Shown here in pieces: positions 1 to 8,072 of a stretch of 36,045 nt of DNA (its first letter is position 1; every line of letters begins with the position of its first letter). A program made the translations under genes and the position numbers. The notes under the pieces were generated by a model. The model worked only from the letters and a program-made list of their open reading frames with translations, was not told the DNA's origin and searched no databases. Origin of the DNA: Muribaculaceae bacterium (GTDB taxonomy: Bacteria > Bacteroidota > Bacteroidia > Bacteroidales > Muribaculaceae); assembly GCA_016290765.1 (NCBI GenBank), contig JAEEVE010000006.1, positions 1 to 36,045 of the forward strand. The letters are read 5' to 3'.

Positions 1-674
1 GGCGTGCATTTGCCAACGACTTTCTGCAGCGGCATCTGGGAATCGTGCGTGAGCAGTGGACCACACAAATCAGCAACTATGACAATCTGTCTGCACTGTT
101 CGATGCGCTGAAGCGCCTGTGCACCATCCTCATTGACTTGGATCGCGACATCTGGATGTATATCTCGATGAACTACTTCAAGCAGAAGATCAAAGCTGGA
201 GAGGTGGGCTCCAGCGCCATGCCCCACAAGGTCAACCCCATCGACTTTGAGAACAGCGAGGGTAACCTGGGCATCGCTGTCGCCATCCTTGAGCACCTTT
301 CGCGCAAATTGCCCGTGTCGCGTCTGCAACGCGACTTGACCGACTCGACGGTGCTTCGCAACGTGGGAGTGCCGTTTGGTCACCTTGCCATTGCGCTGGC
401 GAGTACGCTCAAGGGCCTGAACAAGCTCATCCTCAATGAGCAAGCCATCCATGCCGATCTCGACAGCCAGTGGAACGTGGTGGCCGAAGCCATCCAGACC
501 ATCCTGCGCCGCGAGGGCTATCCCAAGCCCTATGAGACGCTGAAGGAACTCACGCGCACCAACGAGGTGGTGAATGCTGAGTCGATTGCGCGGTTTATCG
601 ACACGCTGGCAGTGAGCGATGTGGTCAAGGCTGAGCTCAAGCGTATCACGCCCAGCAACTATACGGGGTACTAA
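1..674 (+). CDS. purB: Adenylosuccinate lyase, C-terminal part (5' end outside window)
   Basis: Adenylosuccinate lyase removes fumarate from SAICAR and from adenylosuccinate in purine synthesis, in the cytosol. The open frame runs from base 3 to the TAA with no in-window start that fits, so the gene begins to the left; 223 residues are visible. The fumarase/aspartase superfamily signature GSSAMPHKVNP is encoded from about base 207, followed by IDFENSEGNLG and the LPVSRLQRDLTDSTVLRN stretch. These follow the order seen in the E. coli-type PurB (about 456 residues), rather than the shorter Bacillus type. The C-terminal end (TPSNYTGY) also matches that subfamily. The next gene is 248 bp away and appears to have its own promoter, so purB probably ends a transcript. 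Confidence 0.96.
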   Translation, partial: RAFANDFLQRHLGIVREQWTTQISNYDNLSALFDALKRLCTILIDLDRDIWMYISMNYFKQKIKAGEVGSSAMPHKVNPIDFENSEGNLGIAVAILEHLSRKLPVSRLQRDLTDSTVLRNVGVPFGHLAIALASTLKGLNKLILNEQAIHADLDSQWNVVAEAIQTILRREGYPKPYETLKELTRTNEVVNAESIARFIDTLAVSDVVKAELKRITPSNYTGY

Positions 675-687
675 TATACTTCTAGAT

Positions 688-728
688 GCCCTGGGTGTTC
701 AAGATGGACTGTCTGGAGCATCCAGGGC
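688..728 (+). terminator. Possible weak terminator hairpin after purB
   Basis: A 7-bp inverted repeat (GCCCTGG at 688-694, CCAGGGC at 722-728) encloses a 27-nt loop just after the purB stop. An A-rich rather than T-rich stretch follows, so it lacks a proper U-tract. It may be a weak terminator or chance. Confidence 0.3.
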
Positions 729-774
729 CTGCTGTTGCAGTTATTAAAAAAGCCTAAAAATCATGCGCCAGATA

Positions 775-804
775 TTGGCAGGTGTGGTTTTTGCGTTAAA
801 TTTG
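775..804 (+). promoter_or_regulatory. Bacteroidota-type promoter for the pseudouridine synthase gene
   Basis: TAAATTTG at 797-804 fits the Bacteroidota -7 consensus TAnnTTTG. TTGG at 775-778, 18 bp upstream, is a near match to the -33 element TTTG. This would give a leader of about 110 nt before the ATG at 923. Confidence 0.45.
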
Positions 805-922
805 CACATTCCAACCAGCCACATGGCAAACCATACACAAGTTATTACATAAAATGAAGGCCGCGAGGCCTGGCAATTCTTATTATATTCAAAGCAAGAA
901 ACACTAACCGTTATTAATCGTT

Positions 923-2434
923 ATGGACGACAATTTTGAGAAGAGACCTAGACGTCCCCGAATCGGTGAGGCGAAGTCTAACCCCGAGAGCACAAGCGAT
1001 GGCGCACGCTATGAGCGTGTAGACTATGATCGTGAGACACAAGCCGCACAAACATCACAACCCGAAGAAGGCTATCAGCCACATTACCAATCTGAAGGCT
1101 ATCAGCCGCGTGGTTACCAACAGCGTGGCTATCAGTCGCGTGGTTATCACCAGCGTGGCTACCAGCAACGCAACTATCATCAACAAGGTTATCAACAAGG
1201 CTATCAGCCTGGCTATGAGGCTCAAACGTCCAGTGAGCCTGTAGGCGAAGAGGGTGCCGAGCAACAGCAGACTAGTGGCTACCAGCCTCACCAACAAGGC
1301 GGCTACCAGCCCCGTCAGCAGGGTGGTTACCGTCAGCAAGGCGGTGGTTATCGCCAGCAGGGTGGTTACCGTCAACAGGGCGGTGGATATCGCCAGCAAG
1401 GTGGTTACCGTCAACAAGGTGGCGGATATCGTCAACAGGGCGGTGGCTACCGTCAGCAAGGTGGCGGATATCGTCAGCAGGGCGGATATCAGCAGGGTGG
1501 TTACCAACAAGGTGGTTATGAGCAAGGCGGATATCAACAAGGTGGATACCGCAAGCGCCCCAAACGCAAACAAAGTGGGCCGAAGCCTCAAATGCGCTTT
1601 GTGCCGCGTCCCAAGCCTGTGGAGTATGAAGAGCCCATTGTCGACCCGAATATGGAGGTTCGCCTGAACAAGTTCCTGGCAAATGCTGGTGTGTGTTCAC
1701 GTCGTGAGGCCGACGAGAAGATCCAGAATGGTGAAATCAAGGTCAATGGCACTGTGGTGACCGAGCTGGGTGTGAAAATTACACCCAAGGACATCGTGGA
1801 ATATGACGGCAAGGTTGTGACCACAGAGAAGAAGTGCTACATTTTGCTGAACAAGCCCAAGAACTGTGTAACCACATGTGATGACGAGAAAGATAATCGT
1901 GGCATTGTCGACGGTTCTGAAGATGCCGAAACTACTGAGCCCAAGTCCCAGCAGAAACCGCGCAAGACGGTGATGGATCTGGTGAAGGGTGCTTGCGAGG
2001 AGCGCATCTATCCGGTGGGTCGTCTAGACCGCAATACCACTGGCGTGTTGTTGCTCACAAACGACGGCGATCTGGCATCGAAGCTCACGCACCCCAAATA
2101 TGTGAAAAAGAAGATCTATCAAGTGTGGACCGACAAACCCATCAGTGAGGAAGACATGCAGCACATCGCCGATGGTGTGGAACTGGACGATGGGCCTATC
2201 CATGCCGACGCTGTGAGTTATGTGTCGACGACCGACCGCAAGCAGGCCGGCATCGAGATTCACTCGGGCCGCAACCGTGTGGTTAGACGCATCTTTGAAG
2301 CGCTGGGTTATCGCGTCGTTAAGTTGGATCGCGTCTACTTTGCTGGCTTGACCAAGAAGAACTTGGCTCGTGGCCGCTGGCGCTACCTGACCCAGGAAGA
2401 GGTGAACTACCTGCGTCAAGGTTCATTTGAATAA
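923..2434 (+). CDS. rluB: RsuA/RluB/RluE/RluF-family rRNA pseudouridine synthase with Q/G/Y-rich N-terminal tail
   Basis: Predicted to isomerise a uridine in rRNA, most likely 23S as in RluB. The 503-residue protein has three parts. Residues 1-243 are a low-complexity, positively charged tail with many GYQ and GGYRQQ units and a basic RKRPKRK end. An S4 RNA-binding domain starts at [21 protein letters not shown] (about 244-305). The catalytic domain carries [18 protein letters not shown] with the expected catalytic Asp369, and ends with the usual [15 protein letters not shown] motif. Between VTT and TVMDLV (about 319-348) there is an acidic/polar insert of roughly 25 residues where relatives have a short loop. 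asnS follows after 58 bp, probably on the same transcript. Assignment to RluB rather than a sister enzyme is inferred. Confidence 0.9.
   Translation: MDDNFEKRPRRPRIGEAKSNPESTSDGARYERVDYDRETQAAQTSQPEEGYQPHYQSEGYQPRGYQQRGYQSRGYHQRGYQQRNYHQQGYQQGYQPGYEAQTSSEPVGEEGAEQQQTSGYQPHQQGGYQPRQQGGYRQQGGGYRQQGGYRQQGGGYRQQGGYRQQGGGYRQQGGGYRQQGGGYRQQGGYQQGGYQQGGYEQGGYQQGGYRKRPKRKQSGPKPQMRFVPRPKPVEYEEPIVDPNMEVRLNKFLANAGVCSRREADEKIQNGEIKVNGTVVTELGVKITPKDIVEYDGKVVTTEKKCYILLNKPKNCVTTCDDEKDNRGIVDGSEDAETTEPKSQQKPRKTVMDLVKGACEERIYPVGRLDRNTTGVLLLTNDGDLASKLTHPKYVKKKIYQVWTDKPISEEDMQHIADGVELDDGPIHADAVSYVSTTDRKQAGIEIHSGRNRVVRRIFEALGYRVVKLDRVYFAGLTKKNLARGRWRYLTQEEVNYLRQGSFE
1298..1549 (+). repeat. In-frame tandem repeat coding GGY-R/Q-QQ units
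   Basis: The DNA repeats 15-21 bp units coding 14 GGY motifs spaced by RQQ, QQ or EQ. Synonymous positions vary between copies (ggt/ggc/gga, caa/cag). Shorter GYQ-type units extend the region upstream to about 1069. Confidence 0.9.
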
Positions 2435-2492
2435 TTCACTAACGGCTGGGGCGACCCGGCCCACCGAACAAGATAAAACACTAACAGAAATC

Positions 2493-3887
2493 ATGACATT
2501 GAAACGAACAAAGATTGTTGACATCTTCGCTCCCGAAATGGTAGGTGAGCAGGTGTGTGTTAAGGGCTGGGTGCGTACGCGCCGCGGCAACAAGCACGTG
2601 CAGTTCATCGCATTGAACGATGGTTCGACAATCAAGAACCTCCAGATTGTCATCGACCTGGAGAAGTTCAGCGAAGAGGAACTGAAACCTATTACAACTG
2701 GTTCGAGTCTGCACGTTGAGGGTACGCTCGTCGCATCGCAGGGCAAGGGCCAGACCGTTGAGGTCCAGGCGCAGACTGTCGAGATCTATGGCACTGCCGA
2801 CCCCGACGAGTATCCATTGCAGAAGAAGGGCCACACGCTGGAGTTCCTTCGTGAGAAGGCACACCTGCGTATGCGCACCAACACCTTTGGTGCCGTGTTC
2901 CGCATCCGCCACCACCTGGCATTTGCTATTCACAAGTTCTTTAATGACAAGGGCTTCTTCTATATGCACACGCCACTGATTACAGGCAGTGACTGCGAAG
3001 GCGCTGGCGATATGTTCCAGGTGACGACCCTTGATCTGGGCAACTTGCCTAAAAACGAGGATGGCAGCAACGACTACACGCAGGACTTCTTTGGCAAGCC
3101 CACCAGTCTGACCGTAAGTGGTCAGCTTGAAGGCGAGCTGGGTGCGACGGCACTGGGAGCCATCTACACCTTTGGTCCCACATTCCGTGCCGAGAACAGC
3201 AACACGCCTCGCCATTTAGCTGAGTTCTGGATGATTGAGCCCGAGGTTGCGTTCAACGACATCACCGACAATATGGACCTTGCCGAGGAGTTTATCAAGT
3301 ACTGCGTGCAGTACGCGCTAGACCATTGCAAGGACGACATCGAGTTCTTGAACCAGATGTATGACAACACGCTCATCGAGCGTCTGCAAGGCGTTCTCAA
3401 GCAGGATTTCATCCGTCTGAGCTATACCGAGGGTATCAAAATCCTTGAAGCTTCGGGCAAGAAGTTTGAGTTTCCTGTCAAATGGGGCGTTGACCTGCAG
3501 AGCGAGCACGAGCGTTACCTGGTTGAGGAACACTTCAAGTGTCCTGTCATCCTGACCGACTATCCGCGCGAAATCAAGGCATTCTACATGAAGCAGAACG
3601 ATGACGGCAAGACCGTCCGCGCTATGGACGTGCTGTTCCCGCAGATTGGCGAAATCATTGGCGGTAGTGAACGTGAGGAGAATTACGACAAGCTCATCGG
3701 CGAGATTGAGCGTCGTGGCATCCCGATGAAGGACATGTGGTGGTACCTGGAAACTCGCAAGTTTGGCACGGTGCCTCACGCTGGCTTTGGTCTGGGCTTT
3801 GAGCGCCTGATCCTGTTCGTGACGGGCATGGCTAACATCCGTGACGTCATTCCGTTCCCGCGCACTCCTAACAACGCTGAGTTCTAA
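2493..3887 (+). CDS. asnS: Asparaginyl-tRNA synthetase
   Basis: Charges tRNA-Asn with asparagine in the cytosol (class IIb aminoacyl-tRNA synthetase). The 464-residue protein starts with an OB-fold anticodon-binding domain ([14 protein letters not shown], then [14 protein letters not shown]). Class II motif 2 is [21 protein letters not shown], and motif 3 is [16 protein letters not shown] near the C-terminus. The end [16 protein letters not shown] is typical of AsnS and separates it from AspS. I chose the ATG at 2493 over the longer frame opening at 2427, because family members begin just before RTKIVD and the extra 22 residues overlap the upstream stop. No Shine-Dalgarno sequence is seen, as usual for Bacteroidota. 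Confidence 0.97.
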   Translation: MTLKRTKIVDIFAPEMVGEQVCVKGWVRTRRGNKHVQFIALNDGSTIKNLQIVIDLEKFSEEELKPITTGSSLHVEGTLVASQGKGQTVEVQAQTVEIYGTADPDEYPLQKKGHTLEFLREKAHLRMRTNTFGAVFRIRHHLAFAIHKFFNDKGFFYMHTPLITGSDCEGAGDMFQVTTLDLGNLPKNEDGSNDYTQDFFGKPTSLTVSGQLEGELGATALGAIYTFGPTFRAENSNTPRHLAEFWMIEPEVAFNDITDNMDLAEEFIKYCVQYALDHCKDDIEFLNQMYDNTLIERLQGVLKQDFIRLSYTEGIKILEASGKKFEFPVKWGVDLQSEHERYLVEEHFKCPVILTDYPREIKAFYMKQNDDGKTVRAMDVLFPQIGEIIGGSEREENYDKLIGEIERRGIPMKDMWWYLETRKFGTVPHAGFGLGFERLILFVTGMANIRDVIPFPRTPNNAEF

Positions 3888-3917
3888 TTAGCCGCAAAGC
3901 ACGCGAGTTTAAATTTA

Positions 3918-3959
3918 AACCGCGAATGGCGCGAATTTGATTTCGCGTGATTCGCGGTT
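3918..3959. terminator. Strong hairpin between convergent genes
   Basis: AACCGCGAAT (3918-3927) pairs perfectly with ATTCGCGGTT (3950-3959). An inner stem CGCGAA/TTCGCG (3930-3935/3942-3947) closes a 6-nt loop. It lies between the convergent asnS and DedA-type genes and could end transcription both ways, though U-tracts are short. A 14-bp perfect palindrome (3907-3920) abuts it. Confidence 0.65.
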
Positions 3960-3980
3960 ATTGTTGTGTGTGCTTGATTG

Positions 3981-4445
3981 CTAAATCAGGGCGGCTACCC
4001 CCAGGGTGCCGGCAATGACGAGACCGTAGCGAATGACTTTGCCGATGGTCATGGCGGTGATGGTGATGGGTATGTTGGCTCGCATCATGCCCAGAACGAC
4101 GGTGAGGGCGCTTCCCAGGACGGGGACGAATGCAAAGAACGCCATCCATGCACCACGACCGTGGATAAATCGCTCGGCTCGCTCGAGTTTTTCATGGTTG
4201 ACATGGGCGTATTTCTCAATCCACTCCATATTACCTAGCGTTCCTAGCCAGTAGCAGGTCATGCCTCCCGACACATTGCCGGCCGTCGCTGCAAGCAGGC
4301 ACAGCCATGGACTGAGGTGAAGGGGGCCGACAAAGGCGATTAGAACCGCCTCGCTACTGAGCGGGACGATACTACCTGCAATAAATGCCGAGAGAAACAT
4401 TCCCCAGTATCCCCAATCGATAAAAAACTGCACCAATGAATCCAT
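3981..4445 (-). CDS. DedA/YqaA-type (SNARE-associated/VTT) inner-membrane protein
   Basis: A 154-residue membrane protein resembling the small YqaA branch of the DedA superfamily (COG1238). Relatives are thought to move lipids across membranes, but the role of the YqaA branch is not settled. The N-terminal part has two hydrophobic stretches around the conserved region FIAGSIVPLSSEAVLIAF. The middle has AATAGNVSGGMTCYWLG, the Gly-rich DedA-type motif, followed by a basic soluble loop and a final hydrophobic part starting FVPVLGSALTVVLGMMR. It is convergent with asnS and has its own -7 box about 30 nt upstream. The start at 4445 gives the family's usual N-terminus. Confidence 0.8.
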   Translation of the reverse strand: MDSLVQFFIDWGYWGMFLSAFIAGSIVPLSSEAVLIAFVGPLHLSPWLCLLAATAGNVSGGMTCYWLGTLGNMEWIEKYAHVNHEKLERAERFIHGRGAWMAFFAFVPVLGSALTVVLGMMRANIPITITAMTIGKVIRYGLVIAGTLGVAALI

Positions 4446-4473
4446 GAATACTTGCGATGTTGCAAAAGTCGTG

Positions 4474-4481
4474 CAAAGATA
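4474..4481 (-). promoter_or_regulatory. -7 box for the DedA/YqaA-type gene
   Basis: On the minus strand TATCTTTG matches TAnnTTTG exactly, 28 nt before the start codon. No clear -33 TTTG is seen; the expected place lies in the upstream gene's terminator. Confidence 0.5.
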
Positions 4482-4484
4482 GCA

Positions 4485-4522
4485 AAAAAATCGCTAGACC
4501 GTGAATGGTCTGGCGATTTTTT
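4485..4522 (-). terminator. Intrinsic terminator of the Cys/His-repeat protein gene
   Basis: A 16-bp stem (4485-4500 with 4507-4522, one G-T pair) with a 6-nt loop ends in a run of Ts on both strands. It lies 30 bp after the stop of the minus-strand gene at 4552 and would also work in the other direction. Confidence 0.85.
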
Positions 4523-4551
4523 AGGATCAGGGCTTATGTGGCCCAGACTAC

Positions 4552-5361
4552 TTAATTAGTCTTCTTGCAGGCGTTTCCGTCACACTGAGCCTTGTCCTTG
4601 CAGTCATGGCCGGCAGCCTTATCCTTGCAGTCGTGACCTTTGCCGCACTCAGCTTTTGCCTTGTCGCATTGAGCTTTCGCCTTGTCGCAGTTGTGGCCTG
4701 CTTTAGCCTTGTCGCACTGAGCCTTGTCCTTGCAGTCATGGCCGGCAGCTTTATCCTTGCACTCATGACCCTTGCTGCACTCAGCTTTCGCCTTGTCGCA
4801 TTGAGCTTTTGCCTTGTCACACTCATGACCTGCTTTTGCCTTGTCACACTCATGACCTGCCTTTGCCTTGTCACAGTCGTGGCCGGCAGCCTTGCAGTCG
4901 TGGCCTTCGCACTCGGCTTTCTCCTTGCCAGCGTGGCGCTGTCCGTCATGATGGCGGGCCTTGTTTCCACGCTGTTCGCGATCGGCCACCATTTGCTCAT
5001 ACTTTGCCTTCTGATCGGCCGTGAGAACGGCGGCTACTTTGGCATCAACCTCAGCCTGGCGGGCTTTCATCTGCTCTTTACGGGCCTTCATTTCTTCGGG
5101 CTTGGGTTGAACTTTCTTATCTTGCATTTGCTGCATCTCGGCCTTTGCTTGCTCTGCCTGCTCGCCGTAGATTGATGCGATGGCCGATTTCTGGTCAGGG
5201 GTGAGTTGCAGTTGCTTGTCGAGCATGGCAATGCGATGCTCAATCATCTTTTCGGGGTTCATACCGCCGCGAGGACCATGGTGACCGCGGCCTTGGGGCT
5301 GGGCGTTCATGCCGGCCACTGCCAGCAACGCCATCATGATAACAAAAATAGTTTTCTTCAT
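4552..5361 (-). CDS. Secreted Spy/CpxP-like (LTxxQ) protein with Cys/His-rich repeat tail
   Basis: Probably a periplasmic or surface metal-binding protein. The 269-residue product has a signal peptide (MKKTIFVIMMALLAVAGMNA), a Gly/His-rich linker, then a helical region with two LTxxQ motifs (LTPDQ at 53-57, LTADQ at 113-117), as in the Spy/CpxP family of periplasmic chaperones and metal sensors. Residues 151-267 are a repeat tail with 17 cysteines and nine GH-x-C units (GHDC, GHEC, GHNC) separated by Lys/Ala/Asp-rich spacers. The start at 5361 is chosen because it begins the signal peptide; an upstream extension of the frame to 5520 would cross the promoter at 5422-5452. Metal binding is inferred from the Cys/His pattern; which metal is unknown. 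Confidence 0.8.
   Translation of the reverse strand: MKKTIFVIMMALLAVAGMNAQPQGRGHHGPRGGMNPEKMIEHRIAMLDKQLQLTPDQKSAIASIYGEQAEQAKAEMQQMQDKKVQPKPEEMKARKEQMKARQAEVDAKVAAVLTADQKAKYEQMVADREQRGNKARHHDGQRHAGKEKAECEGHDCKAAGHDCDKAKAGHECDKAKAGHECDKAKAQCDKAKAECSKGHECKDKAAGHDCKDKAQCDKAKAGHNCDKAKAQCDKAKAECGKGHDCKDKAAGHDCKDKAQCDGNACKKTN
4561..4911 (-). repeat. Imperfect tandem repeats coding the Cys/His tail
   Basis: The DNA is a run of related units of about 15-27 bp coding GHDCKDKA, GHECDKAKA and QCDKAKAEC blocks. A larger block with KGHxCKDKAAGHDCKDKAQCD occurs twice. This suggests growth by internal duplication. Confidence 0.85.
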
Positions 5362-5421
5362 TGCGTTTGTTTTTAAAGAAATGAATGTTAGTATGCCATC
5401 GTTTAGCTTGTGATGACGGTG

Positions 5422-5452
5422 CAAAATTAGGACAAATATTTGAGTTGACAAA
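5422..5452 (-). promoter_or_regulatory. Promoter of the Cys/His-repeat protein gene
   Basis: Read on the minus strand: TTTG (5449-5452), a 19-bp gap, then TAATTTTG (5422-5429). Both elements match the Bacteroidota primary-sigma consensus. The leader to the ATG at 5361 would be about 55 nt. Confidence 0.75.
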
Positions 5453-5608
5453 ATAGTTTTTTGCCTGTTGCTGACCAATGCTAAAAAATCATTGACAAAT
5501 GCAAGATAAATGTAGACCAATCAACTGGGCGTAAAAGTGAGCAGAATGATTACAATATGTTAAAATGGCTCGTTATTTGCTAAAAAAATAGGGCAAAGGG
5601 CTTAAAAA

Positions 5609-5641
5609 TTTGTCGTAAGTGCGAAAATTTCAGTAACTTTG
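5609..5641 (+). promoter_or_regulatory. Promoter of the GT5-like gene
   Basis: TTTG at 5609-5612, a 21-bp gap and TAACTTTG at 5634-5641 form a full consensus promoter. The start codon is 22 nt further on, so the leader is very short. Confidence 0.8.
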
Positions 5642-5663
5642 CATACATTAAACTCAAAACATC

Positions 5664-6470
5664 ATGGAGGTAAAGAAAGCATTATACATCTCGCAGGAGA
5701 TAGCACCTTATCTTGACGAGAGTGCGATGGCCAATTGGGGCCGCGACCTGCCTCAGGGCATCAAGGAGCGCGGTGCCGAGGTTCGCGCATTCATGCCCAA
5801 GTATGGCTATATCAACGAGCGACGCAATCAGCTTCACGAGGTGTTCCGCCTGTCGGGCATGAACATCATCATCGACGATACCGACCACCCGCTGATTATT
5901 AAGACCGCGACGATGCTCCCTTCACGCATCTCGGTGTTCTTTATCTATAACGACGACTATTTCACTCAGGCGATGACCAAGGAGCTTGAGACGACACTGT
6001 ACAGTGAGACCAACGATGAGCGCAGCATCTTCTATGTCCGTGCCATCATCGAGGCATTGCGCAAGCAACGCTGGACTCCAGATGTGATCCAGTGCAGCGG
6101 ATGGATCACTGCGCTTGCACCTGTGTATATGCGTGAGCTTTATCCCGATGACCCGTCATTCCGTGATGCGAAGATTATCTATGAACTTTGGGACGATGCG
6201 TTCGATAACCCCATGAGTAACCGCATGGCTCGACTGCTGTGCCAGGATGGCATTAGCGAGAGCACCGTGCAAGACATCTATGACCAGCCCGTGAGCCATA
6301 CGGCATTGACTCGTCTAGCGCTGCAGCATAGTGATGCGGTGATTCAGTGTAGCCCTCACGTAAGCCCCGAGTTGATTGAACTTGCTCAGGCTTCAGGCTT
6401 GCCGTTCTTGCCCTATTCTGATGATGAGGACCGTGTCGAGACCGTAGCCAAGTTCTACAAATCGCTTTAA
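5664..6470 (+). CDS. Short glycogen/starch synthase-like protein (GT5 N-terminal domain only)
   Basis: The 268-residue protein matches the N-terminal Rossmann half of GT5 glycogen/starch synthases: KKALYISQEIAPYLDESAMANWGRDLPQGIKERGAEVRAFMPKYGYINERR. The C-terminal half, which supplies much of the ADP-glucose site, is absent; full enzymes have about 480 residues. The KxGGLGDV substrate loop of true synthases is replaced here by AMANWGRDLP (residues 21-30). Catalytic glycogen synthesis is therefore unlikely. Small proteins of this type occur in many Bacteroidales genomes, usually next to a DUF4270 gene as here (start 19 bp after this stop). The pair is probably co-transcribed. Role unknown. 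Confidence 0.85.
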   Translation: MEVKKALYISQEIAPYLDESAMANWGRDLPQGIKERGAEVRAFMPKYGYINERRNQLHEVFRLSGMNIIIDDTDHPLIIKTATMLPSRISVFFIYNDDYFTQAMTKELETTLYSETNDERSIFYVRAIIEALRKQRWTPDVIQCSGWITALAPVYMRELYPDDPSFRDAKIIYELWDDAFDNPMSNRMARLLCQDGISESTVQDIYDQPVSHTALTRLALQHSDAVIQCSPHVSPELIELAQASGLPFLPYSDDEDRVETVAKFYKSL

Positions 6471-6489
6471 TACCCAGTTGTTTGGCATC

Positions 6490-7875
6490 ATGAAACATAT
6501 TTTCTATAGCCTGCTCACCCTGGCAGCTGTGCTGGGGTTTCAGTCGTGTGTCGACGATACCATCGGTTCGTCGCTGACCGATACCCGCGCGGCCATCATC
6601 GAGGACTCGTCGTTTGTCATCACAGGGCACAGTGTGCCCAACCAGCGTATCATGGCCCGCACGAGCACTCAGTTAGTGGGTCTTCTTAAGGCTGATGGTT
6701 ACGGCACGCTCAGTAGCGAGGTCGTGACGCAGTTTATCCCTTCGACCATCATTGACACCATGGGCGTGAGTGCTGACATGATAGACTCCTGCCGCCTGAT
6801 GTTGACCATCTCCCCCAATGGGTTTACTGGTGATGCGCAACCCCCGATGCGTTTGAGCGTCTATCGCCTGAAGGAGCAACTGCCCACGCCGTTGTACAGC
6901 GACTTTGACCCCACTGATTATTACGATGAGAGCGGTTTGTTGGGTTCAAACTCTTACTCTCCCAAGTCAACTGTACCGGTATACTATGAGACCAGCAGTG
7001 GCCAAATAGAGTATGAGGCGGTCTACGTTCCAATGCCCGTGAGCCTTGCCCGTGAGATTCAGACCGAATACCGCCAGCATCCCGAGACCTTCAGCTCACC
7101 CACGGCATTTGCCAAGTTCTTTCCAGGTATGTATTTCAAGAACAGCTATGGCAGTGGTCGCGTGATGAACTTTGTGCGCACTGAGTTCCAGGTGTTCTAC
7201 CGCAAGCGCAGCACCATTCTTGAGACGGACACAACGACCAATAACACGGCTACCTATATGGCTGCTACGCCCGAGACGTTGCAGGACAACATTATCTCAT
7301 TGGATGTTGACGCCAGTGTCAAGCAACGTGTTGCCGATGGCCAGGCGATTATACTGGCCCCTGCAGGCTATGAGGTCCAGGTGCGGTTCCCCATACAAGA
7401 AATCATTGACAAGTTCAACACCGATGTGGGTGACGACTTGGGCGTGATCAACAAGTTGGAACTGACCATTCCCGTCGAGGATACAGGCACGGCCTATGAC
7501 ATCGCGCCACCGACCAACCTGCTAATGGTGAAGACATCGAAGAAAGATGAGTTTATCGCGGGCGACAGCCTGACCAACAACAAGGACTCGTTCTATGCCA
7601 CCTATAACAGCACCAAGCGTGCCTATGTGTTCAGCGGCCTGCGTGCTTATATCATGAACATCATTGACAACCAGGGTGGTGCTGCTAGCGATGATGACAT
7701 CAATCTGACCATCACCCCAGTGGATGTGACGACCTACACGACTCAAGCGTCTTATTACCAAGAGGCCCGTACTGTTGTGACCAAGATTGCTCCCATGGTG
7801 TCTGCGCCAGCCATTACGCGTTTGCGCCTTGACAAGGCTAAGGTGAAGATTACTTACAGCAAGCAGATGATGTAG
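6490..7875 (+). CDS. DUF4270 family lipoprotein
   Basis: A 461-residue Bacteroidota envelope protein. The N-terminus is a lipoprotein signal (MKHIFYSLLTLAAVLGFQSC) with the lipid-bearing Cys at 20. CVDD follows; acidic residues just after the Cys are a feature linked to surface exposure in Bacteroidota. The body has the DUF4270 pattern: SSLTDTRAAIIEDSSFVITGHSV, then segments on stress-tolerant beta-rich folds such as LMLTISPNGFTGD and RLSVYRLKE. I chose ATG 6490 over the in-frame ATG at 6478, since it places the signal peptide directly at the start. The function is not established. It follows the GT5-like gene closely and is likely in one transcript with it. Confidence 0.87.
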   Translation: MKHIFYSLLTLAAVLGFQSCVDDTIGSSLTDTRAAIIEDSSFVITGHSVPNQRIMARTSTQLVGLLKADGYGTLSSEVVTQFIPSTIIDTMGVSADMIDSCRLMLTISPNGFTGDAQPPMRLSVYRLKEQLPTPLYSDFDPTDYYDESGLLGSNSYSPKSTVPVYYETSSGQIEYEAVYVPMPVSLAREIQTEYRQHPETFSSPTAFAKFFPGMYFKNSYGSGRVMNFVRTEFQVFYRKRSTILETDTTTNNTATYMAATPETLQDNIISLDVDASVKQRVADGQAIILAPAGYEVQVRFPIQEIIDKFNTDVGDDLGVINKLELTIPVEDTGTAYDIAPPTNLLMVKTSKKDEFIAGDSLTNNKDSFYATYNSTKRAYVFSGLRAYIMNIIDNQGGAASDDDINLTITPVDVTTYTTQASYYQEARTVVTKIAPMVSAPAITRLRLDKAKVKITYSKQMM

Positions 7876-7960
7876 GAAAGAAGAATGTAAAAGAGAGTTA
7901 AAAATGATGAGCTCTCAAGAATTATTCTCAATTCTCAACCCTCAATTCTCATTTTTATAG

Positions 7961-7968
7961 TACCTTTG
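7961..7968 (+). promoter_or_regulatory. -7 box upstream of the tRNA gene
   Basis: TACCTTTG matches TAnnTTTG exactly, 31 bp before the tRNA. No TTTG is seen 19-21 bp upstream; that stretch is filled by ATTCTCAA-type short repeats. Confidence 0.5.
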
Positions 7969-7999
7969 CAGCCGCAATGCAGAATTGCGCGTTGCATCA

Positions 8000-8072
8000 G
8001 CCGCAATAGCTCAGTCGGTAGAGCATTTCATTCGTAACGAAAAGGTCGCGGGTTCGAGTCCCGCTCGCGGCT
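8000..8072 (+). tRNA. tRNA-Thr (anticodon CGU)
   Basis: A 73-nt cloverleaf can be folded by hand. The acceptor stem pairs GCCGCAA with TCGCGGC (one A-C mismatch). The D stem is GCTC/GAGC. The anticodon loop TTCGTAA has CGT at 8033-8035. The T arm is GCGGG-TTCGAGT-CCCGC. The discriminator base is T. The anticodon stem has a possible A-C pair next to the loop. CCA is not encoded. The anticodon reads the ACG threonine codon. Confidence 0.95.

Larger units (their letters stand above)
5362..5663. other. Divergent intergenic region with two promoters
   Basis: This 302-bp AT-rich spacer separates the minus-strand Cys/His-repeat gene from the plus-strand GT5-like gene. It holds one good promoter for each and nothing else I can recognise. 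Confidence 0.7.

Noticed and set aside
1298-1549. Possible CRISPR array
   Set aside because: The repeats are contiguous, in frame and coding, with no spacers of unique sequence.
2427-2492. Longer N-terminus for asnS
   Set aside because: It would overlap the upstream stop codon and add 22 residues not found in relatives.
4606-5175. Plus-strand open frame of very hydrophobic residues
   Set aside because: It is the antisense of the Cys/His repeat gene. Its apparent membrane-like pattern comes from reading the repeated Lys/Ala/Asp/Cys codons backwards, and it has no promoter.
7917-7951. ATTCTCAA-type short repeats
   Set aside because: Low-complexity spacer sequence, also seen near 24870; no defined element can be drawn.
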